Below are positions 18,192-26,652 of a DNA stretch of 64,000 bases, piece after piece. The stretch's first letter is position 1. Each line of letters begins with the position of its first letter. Origin of the DNA: Erythrobacter sp. YT30. GTDB taxonomy: Bacteria > Pseudomonadota > Alphaproteobacteria > Sphingomonadales > Sphingomonadaceae. Location: positions 620,001-684,000 of the forward strand of contig NZ_LMAF01000001.1 of NCBI RefSeq assembly GCF_001542875.1. Reading direction: 5' to 3'. A program made the translations under genes and the position numbers. The notes beneath the pieces are model-generated. The model was not told the origin of the DNA and did no database searches. It saw only the letters and a list, made by a program, of their open reading frames with translations.

Positions 18192-18491
18192 ATGACAGAC
18201 ATGGTGACGGTCGAGAATGTGAATACGCCGGGCAAAAGCTCCTGCGTAAACGCTGCCAAATACAATGATATGCGCGCAGCATTCGACGCGGCTTTGCCAA
18301 AATCATCTCCGGGCCTGACGCAAGCTGAAACGCGCGAGGCGGTGAAGCCACATTTGAGCGATGACCTGTTCCCAGGCGGCAAAACCAGCGGATGGTGGGC
18401 GAAGACCGTGCAGCTGGACCTGGAAGCAAAAGGCCTGCTGGTGCGTGAGGTTACCAAGCCTTTGCGATGGCATTGGAGGCCTCTGGAGTAA
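18192..18491 (+). CDS. DUF6958-like small protein
   Basis: 99 residues. Conserved-looking stretches are ENVNTPGKSSCVNAAKYNDM, LTQAETREAVKPHLSDDLFP and GWWAKTVQLDLEAKGLLVRE, ending LRWHW. This resembles DUF6958, a short helical family of unknown function; the C-terminal half looks like a winged-helix DNA-binding pattern, which is inference. The start is ATG 18192 with a strong GGGAGGA 4 bases upstream; an in-frame ATG at 18096 would lie in the divergent promoter region. The following DUF2165 gene begins 25 bases after its stop. Confidence 0.78.
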   Translation: MTDMVTVENVNTPGKSSCVNAAKYNDMRAAFDAALPKSSPGLTQAETREAVKPHLSDDLFPGGKTSGWWAKTVQLDLEAKGLLVREVTKPLRWHWRPLE

Positions 18492-18516
18492 ACGAACTGA
18501 AAAGAGGGGCACAATC

Positions 18517-19032
18517 TTGGAAAGCATCTCAGCGAGTGGGCAAATTCTCCGCCTGGTCAAAATCGCACTAATCCTTGCAGTGGGTGCATGGGGAGCGTTC
18601 GGCGCGATGGGCAACATCATCGACTGGGCAGGCACTGTCGGATCGGTCGAAGCGGTCAGTTCGATGGCCCGGTTCAGCGGCGGCGCTGAGGATTGGCGAG
18701 CCACAAACAGCCCAATCGTCAACTATGCTGGTGCAGTCTTCATTGTGATCTTCAAGAGCGTCTCCGCTCTCCTTTGTGGAATGGGCGCGGTACAGATGTG
18801 GCGCGCGAGACAATCGCAGGCGAGCGAGTTTGCAAATGCCAAATCGATAGCGATTGCTGGGTGCTTGGTTGCTGTATTCGGCCTGTTTTCAGGCTGGATC
18901 GTAATCGGAGAGGGCTGGTTTGAGTTCTGGCGTGATCCGGGCTTTGATGGACTGGAAGGCGCTGGCATCGCTGCCTTTAGGTACGGGGGCTTCATCGGCC
19001 TTATCGCGCTGTTGGTCGCGCAGCCCGAATAG
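18517..19032 (+). CDS. DUF2165 small integral membrane protein
   Basis: 171 residues with four predicted membrane helices: about 14-32 (VKIALILAVGAWGAFG), 70-90 (NYAGAVFIVIFKSVSALLCG), 109-129 (AGCLVAVFGLFSGWIVIG) and 153-168 (GGFIGLIALLVAQ). The order and the AFGAMGNIIDW motif fit the DUF2165 family; function unknown. The start is TTG 18517, seven bases after AAGAGGGG; no suitable ATG lies before the first helix. It is convergent with glutathione peroxidase, 18 bases apart. Confidence 0.82.
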   Translation: MESISASGQILRLVKIALILAVGAWGAFGAMGNIIDWAGTVGSVEAVSSMARFSGGAEDWRATNSPIVNYAGAVFIVIFKSVSALLCGMGAVQMWRARQSQASEFANAKSIAIAGCLVAVFGLFSGWIVIGEGWFEFWRDPGFDGLEGAGIAAFRYGGFIGLIALLVAQPE

Positions 19033-19050
19033 GCGTCCACTATCGCCGGT

Positions 19051-19530
19051 TCAAAGCAGCTTCTTGATATCTTTCGCAATCCGCGCAGGCGTGTCGTTCG
19101 ATCCATAACGCTTCACGACCTCGCCTTCGCGATTGATGAGGAACTTCGTGAAGTTCCATTTGATGCTTTTGGAGCCCATCAGCCCTTTTTGCTCTGACTT
19201 CATCCAGTCAAACAGAGGCGATGCATTGGGGCCGTTGACGTCCACCTTCTCCATCAAAGGGAAGGTGACGCCGAAATTCACTTTGCAGAATTCCGCGATC
19301 TCATCCGCGCTGCCCGGCTCCTGCGCGCCGAACTGATTGCAGGGAAAGCCCAGCACTTCGAAATCCTCATCCTTGAAGTCCTGATACAGCTTTTCGAGCC
19401 CATCATATTGCGGGGTGAAGCCGCATTTGGACGCCGTGTTGACGACCAGCAGAACCTTGCCTTTTTTGGTGGCAAGATCGAGTTCTTCGCCGCGATTGGT
19501 GGTCACTTTGAAATCGGCAATAGTGGTCAT
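19051..19530 (-). CDS. Glutathione peroxidase family protein
   Basis: 159-residue thiol peroxidase of the glutathione peroxidase fold that reduces peroxides. Catalytic Cys36 lies in NTASKCGFTPQY (cysteine, not selenocysteine), followed by GFPCNQFGAQEPGS and KWNFTKFLI, which supply the Gln and Trp of the active site. Bacterial members usually use thioredoxin rather than glutathione, so the name does not fix the reductant. The start overlaps the stop of the secreted-protein gene by 4 bases (ATGA), so the two are coupled. Confidence 0.94.
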   Translation of the reverse strand: MTTIADFKVTTNRGEELDLATKKGKVLLVVNTASKCGFTPQYDGLEKLYQDFKDEDFEVLGFPCNQFGAQEPGSADEIAEFCKVNFGVTFPLMEKVDVNGPNASPLFDWMKSEQKGLMGSKSIKWNFTKFLINREGEVVKRYGSNDTPARIAKDIKKLL

Positions 19531-20063
19531 TCAGACGCTTCCTTCTTGGGGCGGTAGATAAAATCAAATGCCGTCTGCCACGAAAGCCCATGATCCGTCG
19601 AGGCTTCTCCGTGTTGACGGACGCTCCCATCTTCCTGCTTTGAGTATGTCATGCGGACCAAAGCATCGACGCCCGGTCCGCCAATATCGTCCCAATAACC
19701 GGTCAGCACCATATCATTGCCGACAACGCCGCCTTCGAAATCGACGCGTTTGCCATCGCTGCCGACCCAAGTCTGCTCCCACCGGCCAGTGCGGTGATGG
19801 ACCCAGGACTGGCTGATCCCGCCGCCGCCTTTGAAAGGCATCCATTTTTCACGGATGGTGCAACCGCTCGAAAGGCGCTCAACGCGGCTATTCCCCACTT
19901 GCGCATCGCCGCCATTGGGAAAGACATCCCATTCACCAACCCACAGATCAAAACCGCTATGCGCTTCGCTTTCACAGGCGGGTGGCGGAGTTGCTTGAGC
20001 ACCGGCTTCTGCGGCGTCGGGTGATGCCTGCAACAAAGCGAGTGGATAGATCAGAGCGTGCAT
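19527..20063 (-). CDS. Secreted or periplasmic protein of unknown function (DUF1579-like)
   Basis: 178 residues from ATG 20063, preceded by a G-rich GGGGGGA. A weak signal-like N-terminus (MHALIYPLALLQASPDAA) is followed by a globular domain with FDLWVGEWDV, a conserved Cys in SSGCTIREKW, GRWEQTWVGSDG and a C-terminal beta pattern. This recalls the DUF1579/lipocalin-like hypotheticals common in Sphingomonadales, with no known function. It is coupled to glutathione peroxidase downstream. Secretion is inferred, as the signal peptide is not strong. Confidence 0.7.
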   Translation of the reverse strand: MHALIYPLALLQASPDAAEAGAQATPPPACESEAHSGFDLWVGEWDVFPNGGDAQVGNSRVERLSSGCTIREKWMPFKGGGGISQSWVHHRTGRWEQTWVGSDGKRVDFEGGVVGNDMVLTGYWDDIGGPGVDALVRMTYSKQEDGSVRQHGEASTDHGLSWQTAFDFIYRPKKEASE

Positions 20064-20183
20064 TTTTCGTCCCCCCCAATGGATGCGCGTGAGATTAGCG
20101 GAACCGGCTTCTGATCCCAATGCAAATCGTCGGGGTGGTGATGTCGGGCTATCAGCGTCAATCAAACAAGAGCAGCGCCCTGA

Positions 20184-20465
20184 TTATTCTCCGGAAGGAA
20201 AATCATCGCGGGCCGCAAGCTCGGTTGCTTCGATTGCCGAATATTCGCGGTCGCCGGACTTTTCTATCACGTACTTCTCGCGCTCGTTTTCAGGAAGAAG
20301 CATCAGATGGCGGATCATTTCTGCAAACGTGCCTCTGCGCAGAGCCTTCGCGCCGTCGAGCACACCATCGCCATCATCCTTGTGATGCAGCGCCGCACGG
20401 TCTTCCCACGCATGTTCTCCGCTTTCGTTTGGGGTGCCTTGAAATGTGCTGGGATGATCGGCCAT
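20184..20465 (-). CDS. Small conserved hydrophilic protein, unknown function
   Basis: 93 residues, highly charged and acidic, with no membrane segment: ESGEHAWEDRAALHHKDDGD, then DGAKALRRGTFAEMIRHLML and LPENEREKYVIEKSGDREYS. No family is recognised; the helical middle segment may mediate a protein contact. It stands alone between the secreted-protein gene and lolD with short gaps on both sides. The AGGAG-containing sequence upstream of ATG 20465 on the coding strand supports translation. Confidence 0.62.
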   Translation of the reverse strand: MADHPSTFQGTPNESGEHAWEDRAALHHKDDGDGVLDGAKALRRGTFAEMIRHLMLLPENEREKYVIEKSGDREYSAIEATELAARDDFPSGE

Positions 20466-20530
20466 CGGTTTTCTCCTTTGTGGATCATAACACGCCGGAT
20501 ACGGAATTGGCTCCCAATTGTTCAGCGCGA

Positions 20531-21211
20531 TTATTCGAGCACACCCTCATGCAGGCGCACCACGCGATCCATCCGCGCGGCGAGACGTTCGTTGTGCGTT
20601 GCGACCAGTGCAGCGCTGCCTTCTCCGCGCACCAGTTCGAGGAATTGGCCTAGAACGGTATCAGACGTATGCTCGTCCAAATTGCCCGTAGGCTCATCGG
20701 CGAGAACCAGTGTTGGCTGATTGGCAAGCGCTCGCGCGACGGCGACGCGTTGCTGCTCTCCGCCTGAAAGCTGGCTTGGCCGGTGCGTCAGGCGGTGGCC
20801 GAGGCCAAGACTGGTTAGCAGTTTGTGCGCGCGTTCTTGCGCGGCATCGCGCGTCGATCCAGCTATCATTTGCGGCATCACAACGTTCTCGCTCGCATCG
20901 AAATCGGGCAACAGGTGATGGAACTGATAGACAAAACCCAAATGCTCACGCCGCAGCCGCGTTCGCTGATCTGGCGGCATCATTTCGGCCGCCTCGCCCG
21001 CGATACATATGCTCCCTTCAAAGCCGCCCTCTAGCAGGCCCACAGCCTGCAACATGGTCGATTTGCCCGAACCAGACGGGCCAAGCAGTGCGACAATCTC
21101 ACCCGGCATGATGTCGAGATCGACGCCGCGCAGCACTTCGATCCGCTGGCCGCCCTGCTCGAATGTGCGTTTAAGCCCGCGAAGGCTGGCGATAGGTGCA
21201 GCATCACTCAT
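20531..21211 (-). CDS. lolD: Lipoprotein-releasing ABC transporter ATPase LolD
   Basis: 226-residue ATPase of the LolCDE complex, which extracts lipoproteins from the inner membrane and hands them to LolA. Walker A is GPSGSGKS (44-51), the signature LSGGEQQR (148-155), Walker B LVLADEP (168-174), and the Q-loop lies in [12 protein letters not shown], typical of the LolD/MacB group. It overlaps the upstream permease gene by 8 bases, so the two are coupled. Only one permease gene is present, as usual in alphaproteobacteria where a single LolC/E-type (LolF-like) protein can form a homodimer. Confidence 0.94.
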   Translation of the reverse strand: MSDAAPIASLRGLKRTFEQGGQRIEVLRGVDLDIMPGEIVALLGPSGSGKSTMLQAVGLLEGGFEGSICIAGEAAEMMPPDQRTRLRREHLGFVYQFHHLLPDFDASENVVMPQMIAGSTRDAAQERAHKLLTSLGLGHRLTHRPSQLSGGEQQRVAVARALANQPTLVLADEPTGNLDEHTSDTVLGQFLELVRGEGSAALVATHNERLAARMDRVVRLHEGVLE

Positions 21212-22442
21212 AGCGAAGCACCTGCACCGGATCGGTGTTGGCCGCTTTTAATGCGGGATAGAGTGTCGCAAGGAAACTCAGGATCATCGAAAGCGCGACG
21301 ATGCCGAGGATCTCCCAAGGATCGACCCGCGACGGCAGTTCGGTCAGAAAGCGTACCTTTGGATCCCAGATCTGCTGTCCGCTTACGAATGCGACAAATT
21401 CCGCGATTGCGTTGCGGAAATAGAGAATAACAAAACCGAGGATCAGCCCTGCAATTGTCCCGATAGTTCCAATTGAAGTACCGGTCGTCACAAAAATCTT
21501 GAGCAAAGAACGCCGGGTTGCCCCCATTGTGCGCATGATCGCGATGTCGCGCGTTTTCGCGCGGACCAGCATGACCAAGCTCGACAAGATATTAAAACTC
21601 GCCACCAGAACCATGAAACTCAGCACGAAAAAGGAAACAGTGCGGTCTACTTCAAGCGCTTCGAAGATGGTCGAGTTGATGGTTTTCCAATCCACCACCT
21701 GCGCGCGCCCCGTTAGCGATGCCTGCAAAGGCTCCAAGATCTCAACCGCATTGTCCGGATCTGTCACCGTCACTTCAATCAGGCCAATCTGACCTTCCAT
21801 TAAGAGCAAGGTTTGAGCATCTTCCATCGGCATGATGACGAAAGTTTCGTCGAAATCATAAAGACCAATCTCGAAAATGGCGCCCACTTCGTAAGGCACT
21901 TGCCTGATCGACGTACCGAACGGCGTTGAACGCCCCTGCGGATTGATGATCGTGATGGTATCGCCCACCCGGACGCCCAGATTGGCGGCGAGCCTTGTGC
22001 CAATAGCGACACGCTGCTCACCCGGCTCAAGGCTCACCATCGTGCCTAGCATCACATTGGATTCAAGCTCGTTGATATCCTCAGCCGTGTGCCCGCGCAC
22101 AAAGATCTGGTTCACGCGGCCATTGAAGCTTGCGAGCAAGGGCTGTTCGATCAGCGGGGAAGCTTTCACCACGCCATCGGTTGAGCGAACCTCTTCCAGC
22201 ACGCCTTCCCAATTGTCGAGCCGTCCACCAAACGCCTGCACGACGGCATGGCCATTCACGCCTGCAAATCGATCAATCATTTCCGAGCGAAAGCCATTCA
22301 TCACGCTCATCACAACAACAAGAAGCGCAACCGAAAGCATCACGACGCCCACGGATATTCCAGCGACGAGCGCAATGAACGCTTCGCCCTTGCCCGGCCA
22401 TAAATACCGTTTGGCGATCATTAGTTCGAAGGGAGTGAGCAT
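21204..22442 (-). CDS. Lipoprotein-releasing ABC transporter permease (LolC/LolE)
   Basis: 412-residue inner-membrane permease of the MacB/FtsX-like fold. One N-terminal helix (about 22-47, [20 protein letters not shown]) is followed by a large periplasmic domain (48-260) and three C-terminal helices near 265-290, 315-345 and 375-400. The opening [23 protein letters not shown] is characteristic of LolC/LolE. It precedes lolD with overlap. Its start faces purF across about 220 bases. Confidence 0.93.
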   Translation of the reverse strand: MLTPFELMIAKRYLWPGKGEAFIALVAGISVGVVMLSVALLVVVMSVMNGFRSEMIDRFAGVNGHAVVQAFGGRLDNWEGVLEEVRSTDGVVKASPLIEQPLLASFNGRVNQIFVRGHTAEDINELESNVMLGTMVSLEPGEQRVAIGTRLAANLGVRVGDTITIINPQGRSTPFGTSIRQVPYEVGAIFEIGLYDFDETFVIMPMEDAQTLLLMEGQIGLIEVTVTDPDNAVEILEPLQASLTGRAQVVDWKTINSTIFEALEVDRTVSFFVLSFMVLVASFNILSSLVMLVRAKTRDIAIMRTMGATRRSLLKIFVTTGTSIGTIGTIAGLILGFVILYFRNAIAEFVAFVSGQQIWDPKVRFLTELPSRVDPWEILGIVALSMILSFLATLYPALKAANTDPVQVLRYE

Positions 22443-22580
22443 AGACTAGGCGTTGCGTGACATGGACAAAATGAATGGCCGCTGTAGGCGGAGCATCCCC
22501 TGCCCGCAATCGCCAAACGGCGCGCTGCTGTGCGTAAATGGAACCCCAGCAAAATCGCTAAGGAAAAACTCGGTTATATG

Positions 22581-22593
22581 GGGAGAGTCTCCC
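22581..22593. repeat. Short palindrome in the purF upstream region
   Basis: GGGAGA-G-TCTCCC is a 6-bp perfect inverted repeat about 70 bases before purF, in the 219-base divergent region between the lol permease and purF. It could be an operator or a small hairpin. No known purine regulator site or ZTP/PRPP-riboswitch-like structure was recognised. The rest of this gap shows nothing else. Confidence 0.3.
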
Positions 22594-22661
22594 TTGTAAT
22601 TATCCCGTAACATCGCCATTGACGCCGCATCCCACCGGAGCAGCGCAGCGGACACCTGGTG

Positions 22662-24161
22662 ATGCCTAACATCGATAATGACGTCGCGGGCAATATGACC
22701 CACCCTTGGCTTGACCTCGACGGCGATAAGCTGCGCGAGGAATGCGGCGTTTTTGGCGCGATCAACGCAGCCGACGCTTCTGCAGCAACCGCACTTGGCC
22801 TCCACGCTCTTCAGCATCGCGGACAGGAAGCGGTTGGGATCACCAGTTTTGATGGGAAGGAATTCTTCTCACGCCGCGGCCTTGGCCATGTGGCGGAAAA
22901 CTTCTCTTCAGCCGAAGCAATCGCCGAACTGCCCGGTACGATGGCGGCAGGCCATGTGCGTTATTCCACCACCGGGGGTAGCGGCCTGCGTAATGTGCAA
23001 CCGCTCTATGCAGAGCTTGCGAGCGGGGGGTTTGCCGTGGCGCACAATGGCAATATCTCGAACGCGCAGATGCTGCGAAAAGACCTGGTGGGCAAAGGTT
23101 CGATCTTCCAGTCGACCTCCGATACCGAAGTCATAATCCACCTTGTTGCAACATCACGCTATCCAACGATTGCGGATCGGCTGGTCGATGCGCTTCGCCT
23201 TGTAGAGGGCGCGTATGCGCTGATCGTGATGACACCCGAAGGCATGATCGCCTGCCGCGATCCGCTGGGCATTCGTCCCCTCGTCATGGGCAAAATGGGC
23301 GATGCGGTTGTTTTTGCTTCGGAAACCGTTGCATTCGATGTGGTTGGCGCGGAATTCATCCGCGAGGTTGAGCCAGGGGAATTGCTGCAGGTCAGCACCG
23401 ATGGCGAAGTCAAAAGCGTCCACCCCTTCGGCAAAAGCCCAGCGCGCCCGTGCATTTTTGAGCACGTGTATTTCAGCCGGCCTGACAGCTTTTTTGCGGG
23501 ACACAGCGTTTACGAAGCGCGCAAGGCCATTGGCGCCGAACTTGCCAAAGAATCGCCCTGCGAGGCTGATCTCATCGTGCCAGTTCCCGACAGCGGCGTG
23601 CCGGCAGCGATTGGATACGCGCAGGCATCAGGTCTTCCATTTGAGCTGGGCATTATCCGTTCGCACTATGTCGGGCGCACTTTCATCCAGCCATCGGACA
23701 GCGCGCGCCACGCAGGCGTCAAACGCAAGCACAACGCCAACCGCTCCCTGGTGGAAGGCAAGCGCATTGTTCTAATCGACGACTCGATTGTGCGCGGCAC
23801 CACCAGCCTCAAAATCGTTGAAATGATGCGAGAAGCTGGCGCGAAGGAAGTGCATTTCCGTGTTGCGAGCCCGCCCACTGCGCATTCCTGTTTCTACGGT
23901 GTCGACACGCCTGAACGCAACAAACTGCTCGCTGCGCGCATGCAGATTGGGCCGATGCGCGAATACATCAAAGCTGACAGCCTTGCCTTTATCTCGATCG
24001 ACGGGCTGTATCGCGCTGTCGGAGCTAAAGGACGCGACAAAGCCTGCCCACAATTCTGCGATGCCTGTTTCACGGGCGATTATCCCACATCTCTCACCGA
24101 TCTGCGCTTGAAAGAGCAAGGCGGTGATGAGCTCCCTTTTGACGATACAAAAGCGGCGTAA
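22662..24161 (+). CDS. purF: Amidophosphoribosyltransferase PurF
   Basis: 499-residue enzyme that makes 5-phosphoribosylamine from PRPP and glutamine, the first committed step of purine synthesis. The N-terminal glutaminase begins at the nucleophile Cys28 (EECGVFGA), with a propeptide before it as in the B. subtilis-type enzymes. The PRPP loop is RIVLIDDSIVRGTTS. The C-terminal KACPQFCDACFTGDYP provides Fe-S cysteines. Possible starts are GTG 22659, ATG 22662 and ATG 22695; none has a strong Shine-Dalgarno. The stop shares a base with the next gene's ATG. cvpA, often beside purF, is absent. Confidence 0.96.
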   Translation: MPNIDNDVAGNMTHPWLDLDGDKLREECGVFGAINAADASAATALGLHALQHRGQEAVGITSFDGKEFFSRRGLGHVAENFSSAEAIAELPGTMAAGHVRYSTTGGSGLRNVQPLYAELASGGFAVAHNGNISNAQMLRKDLVGKGSIFQSTSDTEVIIHLVATSRYPTIADRLVDALRLVEGAYALIVMTPEGMIACRDPLGIRPLVMGKMGDAVVFASETVAFDVVGAEFIREVEPGELLQVSTDGEVKSVHPFGKSPARPCIFEHVYFSRPDSFFAGHSVYEARKAIGAELAKESPCEADLIVPVPDSGVPAAIGYAQASGLPFELGIIRSHYVGRTFIQPSDSARHAGVKRKHNANRSLVEGKRIVLIDDSIVRGTTSLKIVEMMREAGAKEVHFRVASPPTAHSCFYGVDTPERNKLLAARMQIGPMREYIKADSLAFISIDGLYRAVGAKGRDKACPQFCDACFTGDYPTSLTDLRLKEQGGDELPFDDTKAA

Positions 24162-24877
24162 TGTCTGAAAACAAACCCCTGTCGGGCCAAACGGCCCTGG
24201 TAACCGGTGCGAGCCGCGGAATTGGCGCGGCGACGGCCAAAGCTCTTGCTGAAAAGGGCGCGCATGTCATCCTGGTGGCGCGCAAGGTGAAAGCGCTGGA
24301 AGTCATCGAAGATGCAATCCACGAAGCGGGCGGCACATCGACGATCGCGCCAGTTGATCTGACCGAACCCGATGCCGTCAGCCGCCTTGCAAGCGCGATC
24401 GGTGGACGCTGGGAGACGCTTGATATTCTCGTACTATCAGCCGCCTATCTGCCAGAGCTTACACCTGTATCGCAGATCGATCCCAAGCAATTCACACAGG
24501 CCGTGATGACCAATCTGGTTTCCACTCAGGCGATACTTGCAGCGTTCGATCCGCTGATGCGCCGCGCTGAAAACGGCAAGATAATCGGCCTCACCAGTTC
24601 CGTGGGCGCATCGCCTCGCCCATTCTGGTCAGCCTATGGTTCAACCAAGGCTGCATTCGACAACCTGCTGGAGAGCTATGCGGCGGAAGTCGAAAAACTC
24701 TCCCGGCTGAAAGTCGCTATCATCGATCCCGGCGCCACGCGCACGCAGATGCGAGAGCGCGCTTATCCCGGCGAAGATCCGCAATCAGTGAAGGCGCCAG
24801 AGGTGGTGGCAGAGCGAATCGCAGCCCTTGCCATCGAAGGTTTCGAAACGGGTCATCGCGAACGCGTGGACGGTTGA
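24161..24877 (+). CDS. SDR-family oxidoreductase coupled to purF
   Basis: 238-residue classical short-chain dehydrogenase. The NAD(P)-binding TGASRGIG lies at 15-22, and the catalytic Ser region LTSSVGAS is followed by Tyr159 and Lys163 in SAYGSTK. The usual NNAG is replaced by LVLSAAYLPEL. The substrate cannot be inferred. The ATG overlaps the purF stop by one base (TAATG), so it is translated from the purF message. An SDR after purF is a recurrent arrangement in this bacterial group, to my knowledge, without an explained link to purine synthesis. Confidence 0.92.
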   Translation: MSENKPLSGQTALVTGASRGIGAATAKALAEKGAHVILVARKVKALEVIEDAIHEAGGTSTIAPVDLTEPDAVSRLASAIGGRWETLDILVLSAAYLPELTPVSQIDPKQFTQAVMTNLVSTQAILAAFDPLMRRAENGKIIGLTSSVGASPRPFWSAYGSTKAAFDNLLESYAAEVEKLSRLKVAIIDPGATRTQMRERAYPGEDPQSVKAPEVVAERIAALAIEGFETGHRERVDG

Positions 24878-25018
24878 TCGCAATTCCCCGGAATCCGCTC
24901 CAAAAATTTACCCGATAGTAACCATTCACGGTGACGAGTTGGAAGGTGCACTTGGCCGATTAGGTATTTCGACCAAGGGCGAAGAGACCAAAAGCCAATT
25001 GGACAAGAGTATCGGGCC

Positions 25019-25366
25019 ATGCCGACTGAAAAAGACACCTACGCACTCGCAGCGCAAGAAGATCGCTGTTCACCGCGTACCAAGCTGACGATTCCTGCCA
25101 CGCTGCGGGCCTCTGGCGGCCGCGCGTTTCAAAGCGTTGTGCATGATCTGTCGATCTCGGGTTTTTCCGCTGCTTCGATCAACCGCATGCACGAAGGCCA
25201 GATGTGCTGGCTGACGCTGCCGGGCCTCGAATCGCTTCAGGCTGAGGTTGTGTGGTGGGATAACTGCATCGTTGGGTGCGCGTTTACCGAGCTTTTGAGC
25301 CCAATCGTGCACGACAACATTCTGCAGCGCTACAGCAATCTGAACGCTCCCAGAAAAGCCATCTAA
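25019..25366 (+). CDS. PilZ-domain protein (possible c-di-GMP receptor)
   Basis: 115 residues forming a single PilZ domain. Both c-di-GMP contact motifs are intact: RxxxR as R16-C-S-P-R20 and DxSxxG as D43-L-S-I-S-G48. The rest follows the beta-barrel pattern (GQMCWLTLPGL, AEVVWWDNCIVGCAF). Binding of c-di-GMP is therefore likely, the downstream target unknown. The 141 bases before it show no obvious site. It is convergent with the lipoprotein serine hydrolase. Confidence 0.88.
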   Translation: MPTEKDTYALAAQEDRCSPRTKLTIPATLRASGGRAFQSVVHDLSISGFSAASINRMHEGQMCWLTLPGLESLQAEVVWWDNCIVGCAFTELLSPIVHDNILQRYSNLNAPRKAI

Positions 25367-25369
25367 GCG

Positions 25370-25385
25370 GCACGGGCCGGCGTGC
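25370..25385. terminator. Small hairpin between convergent stops
   Basis: GCACG-GGCCGG-CGTGC fills nearly the whole 20-base gap between the PilZ and serine hydrolase stop codons. It is a 5-bp stem with a 6-base loop that is itself partly self-complementary. It is short for a terminator and has no T-run. Confidence 0.4.
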
Positions 25386-25386
25386 T

Positions 25387-26583
25387 CTAGTTCGCCGGAA
25401 CCGCCAGCTTGGCAACGATTGATCCTGCCTGCAAGCGGTAATCGCCGGAGGTTGCCGTTGGCCAATTGCTTACAATCGCGATCACCGTGTTCGTGCTCGG
25501 AATGACGGTGATCGCCTGCCCGAAAATTCCCTGAGCGCCGTAATTCGCGCTGGGATAGGTCCACCACTGATAGCCATAGCCGAAGCCACCGCCGAACTCG
25601 ACTTTGGGAGCGCCCGCATCGGCAAACCATCCATTGGGCACAACACCATCGCCGCCCTCAAGCGCGAATTGACCCATGCGAGCATAATCTGCGAGCCGAA
25701 GCGACAGGCAGCAGCCGCCGATATTGCCGCCGCGCGGATCGGTCATCCAGAACATGCCACCTTCAAAACCCGCAGGTTCAACAATCTTGGTCTGAGCATA
25801 TTCAGCCATGGTGAGGCCAATGGCATTCTCGATCAGCAGCCCGATCAGATTGGTCTCTCCTGTTGAGTAAGAGAACTTCTCACCCGGCTCATTGGCGCGG
25901 CCCAGCCGCTTCATTTGCTCAACTATGGCGTCCGGCCCGTATTCGACGACATATGTATTGAGCTGCGCAACATCGCTTTCAGGGTCGGTGTAGTCTTCAT
26001 TCCAGGCAACGCCGCTTGTCATTGTCACGAGCTGGCCGACGGTGACGCCATCGTATGATGATCCCGCGAGTTCGGGAATGTACTGCGTCACGGGATCTTC
26101 AAGTCCGCCGATAAAGCCATCAGCAATCGCTGCGCCGAGCAGGGTTGAGGTGAAGCTTTTTGCCACGGAAAAGCTCGTCCAGCGATCCTCTTTCCGTAAA
26201 CCCAGCCCGTATTCCTCAAAGCGCACCTCGCCATCCTGAAGCACCATGACGCCAGCGGCATTGGTGTCCGCCATCAGCTTCCTGATTTCGGCCTGCACAT
26301 CCGCGCTTAATGGCTCTCCTTCAGGGAGCGTGCGCGGTGTTGTGGCAGCCGGTATTTCATGGCCGGCAAACCAGCTCTCCATATCGCGAAAGCGGGCGGA
26401 ACGGGTGGCATCATCCCAGAAAAGCACCTGGAGTTCGGATGGGTCCCGCGCGGGAGGCTCATTAAACTCAACCGCTGCCAGCGGCGTCTCGGTCGCAGCG
26501 CTGTCCGCCCCCTGATAAGTCGGCGCGCACGCAGCCAGTGCCAATGCAGATCCCGCAAAAAGGCCAATACGTGCCCAATTCAT
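25387..26583 (-). CDS. Lipoprotein serine hydrolase (beta-lactamase/esterase fold)
   Basis: 398 residues. A lipoprotein signal with lipobox ALAAC (Cys19) is followed by a linker and a class C beta-lactamase/penicillin-binding-like domain with the SxxK nucleophile at S139-V-A-K142 (FSVAKSFTS), YSTGETNLIG as the second motif, and a C-terminal GYGYQWWTY segment. Such enzymes are usually esterases or peptidases; beta-lactamase activity is possible but unproven. It would sit at the periplasmic face of a membrane. The following gene on this strand ends the run at the PilZ hairpin. Confidence 0.88.
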   Translation of the reverse strand: MNWARIGLFAGSALALAACAPTYQGADSAATETPLAAVEFNEPPARDPSELQVLFWDDATRSARFRDMESWFAGHEIPAATTPRTLPEGEPLSADVQAEIRKLMADTNAAGVMVLQDGEVRFEEYGLGLRKEDRWTSFSVAKSFTSTLLGAAIADGFIGGLEDPVTQYIPELAGSSYDGVTVGQLVTMTSGVAWNEDYTDPESDVAQLNTYVVEYGPDAIVEQMKRLGRANEPGEKFSYSTGETNLIGLLIENAIGLTMAEYAQTKIVEPAGFEGGMFWMTDPRGGNIGGCCLSLRLADYARMGQFALEGGDGVVPNGWFADAGAPKVEFGGGFGYGYQWWTYPSANYGAQGIFGQAITVIPSTNTVIAIVSNWPTATSGDYRLQAGSIVAKLAVPAN

Positions 26584-26652
26584 CCCAAACCTCTCCGTCC
26601 GTTAATCTCGGGACCTGTCTCTAGAGTGGAGCAAGGCTTGGGGTAAAGCCCG